Positions 44,286 to 53,378 of a stretch of 64,000 nucleotides of DNA are shown here, in pieces. The stretch covers positions 1,364,001-1,428,000 of the forward strand of contig NC_008321.1 in the NCBI RefSeq assembly GCF_000014685.1, read 5' to 3'. The stretch comes from Shewanella sp. MR-4 (GTDB taxonomy: Bacteria > Pseudomonadota > Gammaproteobacteria > Enterobacterales > Shewanellaceae). The notes beneath the pieces are model-generated. The model had not been told where the DNA came from, made no database searches, and was given only the letters and a program-made list of their open reading frames with translations. A program made the translations under genes and the position numbers. Every line of letters begins with the position of its first letter. Within the stretch, counting starts at the first letter, position 1.

Positions 44286-45752
44286 TTGAAACCTAACAAT
44301 AATACTAATAAAGGGGTCGATTATTGGACAAAACGGATCAGTGAATTGGAAATGCCAGCGCTCTGTTCCACAGTCCAAACGTTAGAAAAGCTTGCCAAGG
44401 ATGACGTGTCGTCTCTCGCCTTACTCGGGCGAAGCGTGATGCACGATAACGCCCTCACATCCCGCATCTTACGGGTCGCCAATAGCGCGATTTACCATAA
44501 GGGCAGCACTCAAATATCGACAGTGAGCCGAGCAGCGATAGTGCTAGGGTTTGATGCCGTGCGTAATATCTGCATTACAGCCCAATTATTATCGAGCCTT
44601 TTAGAGAGCAAGAATCTTGCCCCCACCGTTTACCAACGACTTATCAAATTAATGGCGAAGGCATTTCAAGCCGCTATGTTAGCGCGGATGATGCTAAGTG
44701 ATTATGATGAGGATATTCAGGAAGAAGCCTTTATTGCGTCTTTGCTTTACCACATAGGTGAGAGTGCTTTTTGGAGTATCGGTGGCGAGTTTACCGAAGT
44801 TTTGGACAGTCAGCTCTCAGCCTGTGACACTCCCGCCGATGAGCGCAGCATTATTCGTGAAGCCTTAGGCACCTCATTTTCGCAGCTGACGCAGAGTATT
44901 GCGCGCCACTGGGGATTAGGGGAGTTATTGATCCAAGCGGTGAATTATCCTGACGACCAACGTCCTGAAATTCGCTCGATTTTTCTTGCCGATAAGCTTT
45001 GTGAAATTCTCTCCCAAGAGGTGATAGATAAAACCGAGTTGGATAAGCGTATCAGCCAAGCCGCTCATTTTACCGGATTGGATGAGAAAGAATTAACCCT
45101 GAGAATGCAGCGCTGTACCAAGGCAACCCATAAATTAGCCGAAGCCTATGGCGCCAAGGTGTTGATTGACTATCTGCCCGATCCTAAGCGCATCAATAAG
45201 CTTGAGCCTAGTGTTCCTGCAGTTGAGCTCCCCGTGTTTGAGGCCAATTTAACTGTGCAATTGGCTAAGCTACGTGAACTCACCGCCTTTGCGATCAACA
45301 GAGCCGATTTCAATCAAATCATGCAAACCGTGCTTGAGGGAATTTTAGAAGGGGTCGGCGTGGACCGCTGTGGGGTTTTACTCTTATCGCCCAGCCGTAA
45401 ACAGCTTCAACCTAGGATCATGCTTGGCAGAGATGCCGAGGATATGAAGCAGCAATTTATTATCGACCTGAGCGATAAGAAAGGGTTATTTCCGCAGGCG
45501 ATGGAACATAAGGAATGTCTGTGGATTGATAACCCGAATGCGAAAAAGTGGCTAGAGCAATGCAAAGAATTAAAGACTCAGTTGCCGGAGTCTGGGTTTT
45601 TGGTGGCGCCACTGTTGGTCGATAGTAAAGTGATCGGTTTTTATTACGCCGATAAGGGGCCTTCACAACGAAGCTTTAGCGAAGTGGATTTTCAAGCCTT
45701 TATCCACTTCTCGCAGCTGGCCAATGTGTGTTTTACCGTGTCGCTAAAATAG
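44286..45752 (+). CDS. HDOD-GAF domain signalling protein
   Basis: A 488-residue cytoplasmic protein. HDOD domain at about 10-210 (ELEMPALCSTVQTLEKLAKD, RILRVANSAIY, AAIVLGFDAVRNICI, ASLLYHIGESAFW), a helical linker, and a GAF domain at about 325-485 (LEGVGVDRCGVLLLSPSRKQ, LVAPLLVDSKVIGFYYADKG). HDOD proteins transmit signals without known catalysis. The only workable start is TTG 44286, behind GAGGTCATGCTGGG; the nearby ATG 44279 runs into a stop. Role unknown. Confidence 0.87.
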   Translation: MKPNNNTNKGVDYWTKRISELEMPALCSTVQTLEKLAKDDVSSLALLGRSVMHDNALTSRILRVANSAIYHKGSTQISTVSRAAIVLGFDAVRNICITAQLLSSLLESKNLAPTVYQRLIKLMAKAFQAAMLARMMLSDYDEDIQEEAFIASLLYHIGESAFWSIGGEFTEVLDSQLSACDTPADERSIIREALGTSFSQLTQSIARHWGLGELLIQAVNYPDDQRPEIRSIFLADKLCEILSQEVIDKTELDKRISQAAHFTGLDEKELTLRMQRCTKATHKLAEAYGAKVLIDYLPDPKRINKLEPSVPAVELPVFEANLTVQLAKLRELTAFAINRADFNQIMQTVLEGILEGVGVDRCGVLLLSPSRKQLQPRIMLGRDAEDMKQQFIIDLSDKKGLFPQAMEHKECLWIDNPNAKKWLEQCKELKTQLPESGFLVAPLLVDSKVIGFYYADKGPSQRSFSEVDFQAFIHFSQLANVCFTVSLK

Positions 45753-45756
45753 CGAC

Positions 45757-46296
45757 TTACTGAGCGTTTTTAATTTCAGCGGTAATGTGTTTGGCTATCG
45801 CATTGGGGATGGGAAAGCTCAAATGGTATTGGGCAATTTTCCATTCCCCATTGGTCTTGATTAGGGTGCCAGTACCGCGACTCACACCGTAACTTGGGCT
45901 GTTGAGTAGTTCATCGAACAGGATCACATCACCATGCTGCACTAAATGGCGCGAAGTTAAATCGTAACGCCAACCTTTGGTCGGACGTGAATAGCGTTCA
46001 AACTCGGCCATGCCCCAACGTTCTGTCGCGTCTGTTCCAATAAAAATGCCATCCTGCCGATAGAGGGCGAAATACTTATCCCAGTCGGCACTACTCGAAT
46101 ATTGATTCAATTTATCCAGCACTTGAGCGGCCGTTTGCTCATCGCTCAATGTTGCTGTGGTTTGTTCGTTGGCATTAGCATTTTGTGCACCAAAGAATAA
46201 GGCGGCAAGCAGAAGCAAACTGGTGCCAAATATTGCGAGACTATGTCGAGCGTTAGCCGAATGGGATTGGTACTCTGCGTGAGTGGAGGTTGTCAT
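45757..46296 (-). CDS. secreted SnoaL-like/NTF2-fold protein
   Basis: A 179-residue protein with an N-terminal hydrophobic segment (SLAIFGTSLLLLAALFFGAQ, residues 19-38) and cleavage region NANANEQ. The mature NTF2-like domain has AAQVLDKLNQYSSSADWDKY, IFIGTDATERWGMAEFERYS and GTGTLIKTNGEWKIAQYHLS, the usual SnoaL_3 pattern. Function unknown. It precedes mtfA's downstream side by about 50 bp on the same strand. Confidence 0.82.
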   Translation of the reverse strand: MTTSTHAEYQSHSANARHSLAIFGTSLLLLAALFFGAQNANANEQTTATLSDEQTAAQVLDKLNQYSSSADWDKYFALYRQDGIFIGTDATERWGMAEFERYSRPTKGWRYDLTSRHLVQHGDVILFDELLNSPSYGVSRGTGTLIKTNGEWKIAQYHLSFPIPNAIAKHITAEIKNAQ

Positions 46297-46347
46297 CGAA
46301 AATTCCTTATCGTTATGGTTATTAGGCTAATCGCTATGTTAATTAGA

Positions 46348-47172
46348 TCAACGCCAGTTTATCGGATCGAGTTGATAAAAATGGCTCAACTCGCGATAAA
46401 GAGCGGGATGTTCAAGATTAAGCGCTTCTGGCTTTTCAAAAAAGACCTCGGTCACCACGGCAAAAAATTCCGCCGGATTGGTCGCCCCATAGTAATTAAA
46501 TAGGGAAGGACGGCCAAGGGCGGCAGCTTGGACTAATTCATTAAATGCCTGACTGAATACGCTCGACCAGGACAGGTAATCCTGACGGTGTTGTAAAATC
46601 GGCGCGCCATTGGCATGGCCATCTTCTTGATCTAATTGATGGGCAAACTCGTGGATCACTACATTGTTGCCATCATGGGGATTCGCTGCGCCTTCGAGAG
46701 TATTCTTCCATGACAGTATCACTTGGCCTTGCTCCCAGGATTCTCCCGCCAGCACATTGCGTTGCTCCCAGATTAAGCCTGCGGGATCTTGGCGTTGACT
46801 GTCGACAATAAAGGCGTCGGGATAGACCAAAATCTGCCTAAGATTGGGGTAAAAATCAGTGTTGCGATTAAGGAGTAGCAGGCAGGCTTGGGCGGCAATA
46901 GTGACGCGAATTTCATCGGTTATCTGTAGTCCATCGCAACCGACGAATCGTTTCTCATCCAAAAAAACTTGGATGTGGCGCTTGAGTTGTAGTTGAAGAT
47001 CCGCGGGTAAGGCGTGGAAGTAGGGCAATCTCTTTTTCAAAATCGCTCGCCAAGCCTTAGGAAATGCGCTGGTAATCACGCGCTTTCGGTGAAGCGTTTT
47101 GCGCCAGCGGCTCGAGGCCAGCCAAGCGATAGCACCGAGACCCAGCGTTAAGATAATGAAGACTGCGAGCAT
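46348..47172 (-). CDS. mtfA: zinc peptidase MtfA family
   Basis: A 274-residue protein with an N-terminal membrane anchor (LAVFIILTLGLGAIAWLA) and the gluzincin motif VVIHEFAHQLDQEDG (HExxH, about residue 150), plus FAVVTEVFFEKPEAL with the third Glu ligand. E. coli MtfA is an aminopeptidase binding the Mlc repressor and so affects glucose uptake; here the membrane anchor is extra. Confidence 0.93.
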   Translation of the reverse strand: MLAVFIILTLGLGAIAWLASSRWRKTLHRKRVITSAFPKAWRAILKKRLPYFHALPADLQLQLKRHIQVFLDEKRFVGCDGLQITDEIRVTIAAQACLLLLNRNTDFYPNLRQILVYPDAFIVDSQRQDPAGLIWEQRNVLAGESWEQGQVILSWKNTLEGAANPHDGNNVVIHEFAHQLDQEDGHANGAPILQHRQDYLSWSSVFSQAFNELVQAAALGRPSLFNYYGATNPAEFFAVVTEVFFEKPEALNLEHPALYRELSHFYQLDPINWR

Positions 47173-47269
47173 GAATTCCTCAGTGCAATATTTTCCTTAG
47201 GTATATTAGCTAATGGGGATTCAGTGAGGTGAACTCAATCCTTGCCTAAAAATAAATCGATACAGGAGC

Positions 47270-49006
47270 TTATAGGTTACGAAATTCAGGGTGTCTCAAG
47301 GCTATTGTGCGATTGCGTCCGGCTTGTTTGGCCTGATACAGGGCTTCGTCCGCATCAGAGATAACTAGATTGGCATCGAGTGACTGTGCTGGTTGCCAGC
47401 AGGCGACCCCTAAACTAATGGTCACTACTCCCGAGTGTGACGAGCTCTGGTGAGGGATGGCTAATTCCATGATGGTTTCGCGCAGGCGCTCGGCAATTCT
47501 ATAGGCGTCTTCACAGTGGCTCGAGGGCAGTAGTAAGGTAAACTCTTCACCGCCATAGCGGGCGAGGATATCGGTTGGGCGTTGCAGAATCGATTTTGCG
47601 GCATCGACGACTTGTTTTAAGCACTGATCGCCAGCGACATGACCATATTTATCATTGAATTCTTTAAAGTTATCTATATCGAACATCACAACACTGAGGG
47701 GCATATTGTGATCGTTGGCGTAACTCAATTCCTTCTTGATTTGGCTGTCGAGGTAGCGGCGGTTATAGCAGCCGGTTAAGCCATCGGTTTCCGCCATGGC
47801 TTTCACTTGGGCGGCGTAGGTTTTTAGGGTTTCGAGCGAGCTCACCATTTGTTGTAGCTCTAAGTTATCGGTAATGGGCATTTCGGTGTCGAGTCTTTCG
47901 TTAGCGATGGCATTCATTGCATCCCGAGTAGCGATAACGGGTTTGATAATGCCCTTGGCGATAAAATGCCAACTGATCACCCAGATAAAGAAGCAATACA
48001 CTATGCCGCCACAAAAGATCAGGATGACAAAGGCGGTGCTGTCGCTGTTAAGGTTCGTTCCTGCAACTTGGATCTCGTCTTCCACATGATTAACTAACAC
48101 TTGGGTAAAGCTGGCGATCTCCCTCGCTGCATTGGCTTGATAGCCAAAATGCGCATTGGCAATTTGAGTGCTTTTTAAGGCATTACGGGACAGTTCAAAC
48201 AGATTGTCATTGCCAACCATGTTTTGTTTTATTTGAGATAGCCAGTTGAGATAAATCGTATTATCTGGCGGTATTGAGGTGGCGACGGCTTCCATTTCGA
48301 TAAAAAGACGCATGGCATCCCGTTGAAGCTGGTTGAGGCCTATGCTCGTTTGGGTATTTTTGACTTCATTGAGCAGTACAAATAGGTGCTCACCTTGATG
48401 CAAATAGTCAGAGATTTTCTGATGTTCATTGAGGTTATAGCTTATCCCGCTGAGATTGTGCTGTGCAATAAGTTGAGCATTACGTTTGTGGCTTAGGTCG
48501 AGTTGCGCTTGCATCTCGTCGGAAAAGGCCGATGACATACCCGCGAGGTTCGTCTGAATATTTTGCGCCTGTAATTTGGCCTGTAATGCGCTGTCGGTTA
48601 GCGTATCGAGCAGAGGCAGTTGCTGCTGAAAGTACAGCTGGGTATCAATCGTTCTATTGAGTGTCTCATGTATATTGGGTGTGTTTTCGAGGCTCAATAG
48701 GACTTTTGTGTCTTGTAACAGTTGCTCCCATTGATGGGTTAGCTCCTGGAGTAAGCTGAGTCGCTGCTGCTCAGTGTCATAGTGATTCAGTTCGGTGGTG
48801 ATGATTTGCAGTCTTTCGCTATTCTTGGCTAATTGCAGTGCAGTGGTGACTTTGACGACATCGCTGTTGACCAATTGCTCTATTTTGGTTCTTAACTGTT
48901 GTGACAATAGGATGGCGATAATGCCATTGAGCAGTGCCATGCCTAGGATGATGTATAAGGCCAGCGCGATTTTATGTTTTAGACTGGTGAGTCGCTTAAC
49001 ATTCAT
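47270..49006 (-). CDS. membrane diguanylate cyclase with periplasmic sensor
   Basis: A 578-residue protein. Membrane helix 1 at about 11-34 (ALALYIILGMALLNGIIAIL), a helical periplasmic region of about 290 residues, membrane helix 2 at about 327-352 (VILIFCGGIVYCFFIWVISW), a HAMP-like linker, and a GGDEF domain (about 410-570) with DGLTGCYNRRYLD, DIDNFKEFNDKYGH and ARYGGEEFTLLLP. The I-site RPTD is present five residues before GGEEF, so the enzyme should be active and product-inhibited. The start overlaps the stop of the solute-binding protein gene (ATGA), so the two are coupled and probably act together. Confidence 0.92.
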   Translation of the reverse strand: MNVKRLTSLKHKIALALYIILGMALLNGIIAILLSQQLRTKIEQLVNSDVVKVTTALQLAKNSERLQIITTELNHYDTEQQRLSLLQELTHQWEQLLQDTKVLLSLENTPNIHETLNRTIDTQLYFQQQLPLLDTLTDSALQAKLQAQNIQTNLAGMSSAFSDEMQAQLDLSHKRNAQLIAQHNLSGISYNLNEHQKISDYLHQGEHLFVLLNEVKNTQTSIGLNQLQRDAMRLFIEMEAVATSIPPDNTIYLNWLSQIKQNMVGNDNLFELSRNALKSTQIANAHFGYQANAAREIASFTQVLVNHVEDEIQVAGTNLNSDSTAFVILIFCGGIVYCFFIWVISWHFIAKGIIKPVIATRDAMNAIANERLDTEMPITDNLELQQMVSSLETLKTYAAQVKAMAETDGLTGCYNRRYLDSQIKKELSYANDHNMPLSVVMFDIDNFKEFNDKYGHVAGDQCLKQVVDAAKSILQRPTDILARYGGEEFTLLLPSSHCEDAYRIAERLRETIMELAIPHQSSSHSGVVTISLGVACWQPAQSLDANLVISDADEALYQAKQAGRNRTIALRHPEFRNL

Positions 49007-50451
49007 TGGTTATTTTTCTTATCAATTGCAGGCACTTCCCCATAGGTATTCTGCAGGTGTTTAATTTTGCTGCTTAACTCAATAAAAATATCGGTACTGT
49101 TGGCTTCGTGTCGGCTTGCTGCATAACAAGCATGACTTAATTCGGGATAAATCTGCCCCATAGCGGTAGTGGTAAAGTGTCCTACTTCCAATACTTTAGT
49201 AGACCAAAATAAGTTAGCAATTTGGCTCGCCTCAAAGGCGCCAGCAATGGATCTCTTAGAGGCTTGTTTAAATTCTGGCGCTGTGACCACATCCATTCTG
49301 CAGGGATTGCCGCCGCCGAGGGCGTAGGCATATTGGGCTTCATAGGTGCCCATGTATTTGAGTAACCAATAGGCGGCTTGCGGATTTTTACTGTCGTAGC
49401 TCACGGCAAAAGCGTAGGCACCGTTATAGGGCATGCCGCCAGGCACTTGAGCCACGCCAAGCCGAGCGCCTGGCACATTGGCCTCGACTTTAAAGGAGAC
49501 CGACCAGAGATTGTTGTAGGCAAAGGGCCAAATCGCCACTTGTCCGCTTGCCAGTGCATTGGCCGCTTCATTGAAGGCAAATTTATCATCCGCCGGAATG
49601 GCGTAAGGCATTAGTTTTCGATAGATAGCGCTTGCCTTTATCGCCTCTTGGTTGACTGCGGGCACTTCGAAGTGGGTGATCTGCTTTTGCGGATTATAGA
49701 CGGGCCACATCCAAGCGCCCCCTAAGCTCCAAATGATGCTCGAAAATTCATCGTTAATATGGGGCTTGTTGCCAGACATTAATGCCAAGCCATAAAAGTC
49801 GTGGCTTAAGGGCTTGCCCGCAAGCAGTTCGCCTGCTTTTCGGGTAAAAAATACCGCTTGGTCCTGTAGTTCATCGAAATTAGTCGCGGGTTTGAGTGGG
49901 TAACCAAAGCGTTGCTGAAACTGAGCTTGTTCGGTTTTATTCTCAAATAAATCCGCGCGGTAATGACTCCCCATCACATAGTTATTGTAGGGAATAGCGT
50001 GTAACTCACCGTGATAGGACAAAATATTCAGCAAGGATGGGTAATATGGTTCGAGATAGCTTTCCATCGCTTTTTCACCGTCGGGATCGTAGAGTTTTGC
50101 GAGTTCTAATAGGGGGACGGTATAGCCATTGGCGGCCCACTCTTTTGCCCAGCCGGCTTCCATGGTTAGCAGATCATATTTTCCTTCGCCTTGCAGCAAT
50201 GCATGGGTCTGTAGTTCGAACATGCCTTCCAGCTCGGTACTGACCACATTGACTTTAACGCCGGTTTTTTCGGTGAACTTGGGTAACATTTCCTGCGTTA
50301 GGTAGTCAGTCCAAAAGCCTTTTTCGGCGACTAAGGTGATGGGCGTTTTGTTCGTGAGGGGGGGAATTTGTGCCAAGGAAAATTCCGCTAAGGCAGGTGC
50401 TGCTAGCGTGAAACCCAGTCCGACAAGTAAGAGTGACAAAGGTTTTAACAA
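49003..50451 (-). CDS. extracellular solute-binding protein (family 1)
   Basis: A 482-residue periplasmic binding protein of the sugar type: ITLVAEKGFWTDYLTQEMLP, FTEKTGVKVNVVSTELEGMF, YDLLTMEAGWAKEWAANGY, GQVAIWPFAYNNLWS, MPYNGAYAFAVSYDSKNPQA. Start is best set at TTG 50451, with GAGGGG six bases upstream and a clean signal peptide (MLKPLSLLLVGLGFTLAAPA, then LA-EF); the ATG at 50496 gives an odd extra leader. No permease or ATPase gene is near. It is coupled to a diguanylate cyclase, so ligand sensing rather than import is inferred. Confidence 0.88.
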   Translation of the reverse strand: MLKPLSLLLVGLGFTLAAPALAEFSLAQIPPLTNKTPITLVAEKGFWTDYLTQEMLPKFTEKTGVKVNVVSTELEGMFELQTHALLQGEGKYDLLTMEAGWAKEWAANGYTVPLLELAKLYDPDGEKAMESYLEPYYPSLLNILSYHGELHAIPYNNYVMGSHYRADLFENKTEQAQFQQRFGYPLKPATNFDELQDQAVFFTRKAGELLAGKPLSHDFYGLALMSGNKPHINDEFSSIIWSLGGAWMWPVYNPQKQITHFEVPAVNQEAIKASAIYRKLMPYAIPADDKFAFNEAANALASGQVAIWPFAYNNLWSVSFKVEANVPGARLGVAQVPGGMPYNGAYAFAVSYDSKNPQAAYWLLKYMGTYEAQYAYALGGGNPCRMDVVTAPEFKQASKRSIAGAFEASQIANLFWSTKVLEVGHFTTTAMGQIYPELSHACYAASRHEANSTDIFIELSSKIKHLQNTYGEVPAIDKKNNQ

Positions 50452-50570
50452 GAATAACCCCTCGGATACAAGTGTTAACATGCTAATAAGTAGCATTAAT
50501 CATCTCGACTGTACAATAAGGATAGGCTTGATAAAAAACTATGTCTTAATTTTTGTAGGGTTTTGAGGCG

Positions 50571-50605
50571 AAAAAAAACGGTGATCGAATTAACTTGGAT
50601 CACCG
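50571..50605 (-). terminator. terminator of parA-partner transcript
   Basis: CGGTGATC / GATCACCG with an 11-base loop; on the minus strand followed by eight Ts. Confidence 0.85.
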
Positions 50606-50630
50606 AAAAAGGTTGGGAGATGGCGCGATA

Positions 50631-51065
50631 CTAAGATTTTTTTATTTGCTGCTCGCGCATCTGCCGCAAGGCGGTGGGCAAGGCATAATGTTGTTCAATC
50701 AAAAAACGGATCAATTTCGATTTGGATATGTCACTTTCTTCAGAGAGCTTGGCTAAATGGCTGATCGCCGCTTCACTGAGGGAGAACGTCGCTTTTCGGT
50801 AATGTGGCCGCTCCTCTTCAATACTCGCATCGAGCAGTCTGGTTGCCGTTTGTGGTCGATGTAACGTCACCACATTGGAAGAATCCAGCGTGACTTCGAC
50901 TTGGGCTTCTTTGACTAAATCGACCGCAACGGCAGAGCCCGTGCTCGGAAGGCGGGTCTCTCCCATAGCATAAAGGGTTGCGGCATCAATAAACTCATCG
51001 AGGGAGAGGGGCTGCGCGCCACCCCTAGATGGCATAGCGTTTTTCTTGAGGTCGCTGAGTCCCAT
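50631..51065 (-). CDS. ParA-partner protein, possible ribbon-helix-helix
   Basis: A 144-residue protein, likely the partner of the ParA ATPase. The N-terminus (about 1-40) is polar; the C-terminal third (about 90-135, FSLSEAAISHLAKLSEESDI, SKSKLIRFLIEQHYAL) has the pattern of a ribbon-helix-helix DNA-binding domain, as in plasmid partition and replication proteins. The first 41 bp overlap the end of parA in another frame. Family not named with certainty; RBS inside parA is GAGAGGACAAT. Confidence 0.75.
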   Translation of the reverse strand: MGLSDLKKNAMPSRGGAQPLSLDEFIDAATLYAMGETRLPSTGSAVAVDLVKEAQVEVTLDSSNVVTLHRPQTATRLLDASIEEERPHYRKATFSLSEAAISHLAKLSEESDISKSKLIRFLIEQHYALPTALRQMREQQIKKS

Positions 51066-51807
51066 ATTGTCCTCTCAGGTGATTTGGCTGAGGTTGATTG
51101 ATAGCACTGCGTGATGCGGCCATTGGCGTGCTTGGCCTGAGTAATGCCGTTAATGAGGCGGCGCAGTCAACCTGGAACATTTCGCAGGCAATGGCGCGGA
51201 TTTCGTTGGCTGCCTTGCCGTTGGGCTCAATCTCCATCACGGATAATCCCGATTCTTCGCTATCATCATAGATGTTACGGCTGTAGGTGATCGCATCTAA
51301 AACATTGATATCGTATGTTTTACAGACTTCTTTTGCCTCTAGAATGCGGTTTGCTTGATTCGGCAGGTTAGGGCATTGAGTGATAACGAAAGAGGCATGT
51401 AATTTGGGGTTAATCATCTTACAAGTGGCGACGATATCATCCATATGGCTCACTGTTTTTAAGTCGCGGCGTTTTGGTCGTAGCGGCATCAAGATATGCG
51501 AAGCCACCGACATGGTCGCCCTTAATGCGAGGTTATCCTGTCCACCACAATCTACGAGAACGAAGTCATAGTGCTGCTCTAAACTCAGCAAGTCATTACG
51601 GATTTTGCCGTAAAGTTGCACACAGTTGATGCTAGCAAGTTTTGGATTGTTGTTTCTGGCTTGGATCCAATCGGATGTGGTGCGTTGTGGATCGCAATCC
51701 ACCATGATGACAGAGGCACCACATTCAGTGGTGAGAAATACTGCGATATTTTGTGCGAGGCAACTCTTACCGCTGCCGCCTTTTTCGCCGCCGACTAACA
51801 CTATCAT
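51025..51807 (-). CDS. orphan ParA-family ATPase
   Basis: A 260-residue deviant-Walker P-loop ATPase. Walker A is GGEKGGSGKSCLAQ (KGGxGK with signature Lys, residues 7-20), Walker A' VIMVDCDPQRTTSDW, Walker B FVLVDCGGQDN. Length and order fit small ParA proteins of plasmids or chromosomal cargo-positioning systems. The C-terminal 45 residues (about 215-260) are polar and unlike ParA, and its last part overlaps the partner gene. The main chromosome-partition parAB is normally elsewhere, so this is an additional system of unknown cargo. RBS GAGGAATTC precedes ATG 51807. Confidence 0.88.
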   Translation of the reverse strand: MIVLVGGEKGGSGKSCLAQNIAVFLTTECGASVIMVDCDPQRTTSDWIQARNNNPKLASINCVQLYGKIRNDLLSLEQHYDFVLVDCGGQDNLALRATMSVASHILMPLRPKRRDLKTVSHMDDIVATCKMINPKLHASFVITQCPNLPNQANRILEAKEVCKTYDINVLDAITYSRNIYDDSEESGLSVMEIEPNGKAANEIRAIACEMFQVDCAASLTALLRPSTPMAASRSAINQPQPNHLRGQYGTQRPQEKRYAI

Positions 51808-52338
51808 GACGAATTCCTCAATGCTTAGGGTATCACTTGGGCGGCTGTTATAAGTGTCGAGCTTTTACCGCACCTTGTTGTCATAAATGAATGTAAACCC
51901 TATGTTAATTGAGGTCAATTAGCTGATTTTTGACGTTTTTTTATAAAATGTCGCGCGATTATTATTTGACGTTACAGTGACGTGTGCCGTTTATTTGACT
52001 CTTATATCGAGCAAAGATAAATGAGGCTGATTTGTGATTAATTACATGATTTAAAATGCTTTTGTGATTCTTTTGGGCGTATTTAAGTCAGCGTCACTAC
52101 TTGAGTCGAGTGCAACGATTGCCTCAGTCTTAATTCTTATATTTCTTTTATGAATATAATTTTTGGTATTTATTCTTAAACATTATTGAAAACTTGTTCT
52201 TTGCTTTATGATTTTCAGTCGAAAGTTGTCTTGTTGCTGTTCTGTATGTCATCAAATTGCCACCTAATTCAGTTAGGATTTTCCTATTATGCCGTCTAAT
52301 CACCTCGATTTTTCTACCATTCGTGAAGGGATGCCAAA
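51808..52338. other. long AT-rich intergenic region with TGACGT repeats
   Basis: About 530 bp between the divergent parA-like and GNAT genes. TGACGT occurs at 51931, 51967 and 51978, the last two one helical turn apart (11 bp), within an AT-rich stretch, and similar TTTGACT at 51994. A short frame, 52290-52412 (40 codons, MPSNHLDFST...), overlaps the GNAT start. Nothing else is recognised. The repeats could be a binding site for the partner protein. Confidence 0.4.
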
Positions 52339-52797
52339 ATGGATATTAAAATGCTTATGCCTATTGAATTTGAGTTGGTTGAATCTGCACCTTTATTTCA
52401 TGAGCTGCTGAATCTACGCGATGCTGCGGGGCATCCCTCTATCGGTGTGGAAATAGGGGAGGGTCATCCGTTACAGCCTTTATATTGGGTGTCGATTCGG
52501 GTGACTGGGGAACAAGAGAAAAACTCGCCGTCAATCATCGCGACCAGCTGCGTGTATGGCGGTAAGGCTAACCATTTGGCGATTGAGGACTTTATTGTTT
52601 TACCTGAATATCGCCATTTAGGCTTGGCCAGCATCATGTTAGAGCGGGTGATGACTTTCGTTGATGAGCATGCAACGCTTGGCACTTGCGTCAGTATTAA
52701 TGTGCATGGCGAAGAGGAAAGGCTCTGTAGCGATTATGGTTTTGTGTATTCCCCCTGCGCCAATCTTGGGCCGAACATGCGAAAAATGTATCTTTAG
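52339..52797 (+). CDS. GNAT-family N-acetyltransferase
   Basis: A 152-residue acetyltransferase. The acetyl-CoA motif A is at DFIVLPEYRHLGLASIMLER (about residues 82-101); SYGFVYSP-like C-terminal strand present as CSDYGFVYSPC. Substrate unknown. RBS GAAGGGATGCCAAA precedes ATG 52339; M5 (52351) is possible as well. Confidence 0.82.
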   Translation: MDIKMLMPIEFELVESAPLFHELLNLRDAAGHPSIGVEIGEGHPLQPLYWVSIRVTGEQEKNSPSIIATSCVYGGKANHLAIEDFIVLPEYRHLGLASIMLERVMTFVDEHATLGTCVSINVHGEEERLCSDYGFVYSPCANLGPNMRKMYL

Positions 52798-53032
52798 CAT
52801 TGCCATATTCAGGATAAGTTGACGGCTTATCCTGAATTATTGGGTCTGTATGGCGGCATTATCCGCTTAAGTAAGCTTTACTCGACACCTTTATCATAGA
52901 TTTTAGTCGCTTGTTACCTATCTACTTCACTTAATCTGAGTCTATTGATTCGAATCATTAACTTTAGGCATTTGTCCGTCAATAGCGTAGCATCCACCTA
53001 TTAGTGTGTTTTTTGTTTGAAGTGGTAATGCA

Positions 53033-53242
53033 ATGGATCAACAACAGCTTATCGATGCCGTCAATCAGGTGATGCCCTTTGGCAAATATGCCGGTCGCCG
53101 CTTACTCGAATTGCCCGAACCCTATCTAGTGTGGTTTCATCAACAGGGGTTTCCGAAGGGAAAGTTAGGTGAGCAGTTAGCGCTGATTTATGAGGTAAAA
53201 CTCAACGGCCTTGAGGGCATGTTAAAACCGCTATTGAAATGA
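53033..53242 (+). CDS. DUF3820 protein
   Basis: A 69-residue protein: MPFGKYAGRRLLELPEPYLV, WFHQQGFPKGKLGEQLAL. This is the DUF3820 pattern, a small helical protein family with relatives in quorum-related and exonuclease-associated contexts but no fixed function. Single gene. Confidence 0.88.
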   Translation: MDQQQLIDAVNQVMPFGKYAGRRLLELPEPYLVWFHQQGFPKGKLGEQLALIYEVKLNGLEGMLKPLLK

Positions 53243-53378
53243 GTTCCCTACTGAGCGATAAAAATCCTACTTTTGCGATAAGTGTTGTATTTCGTGATAG
53301 AGATTGGCGATTTATTACCTATGGCATGTTTTAATGCCGCATATTAGTAAAACACAAGGAACACAAGGAACAAAAGGC

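Noticed and set aside
47270..50451. Part of an ABC transporter operon
   Set aside because: No permease or ATPase gene is found on either side; the partner is a diguanylate cyclase.
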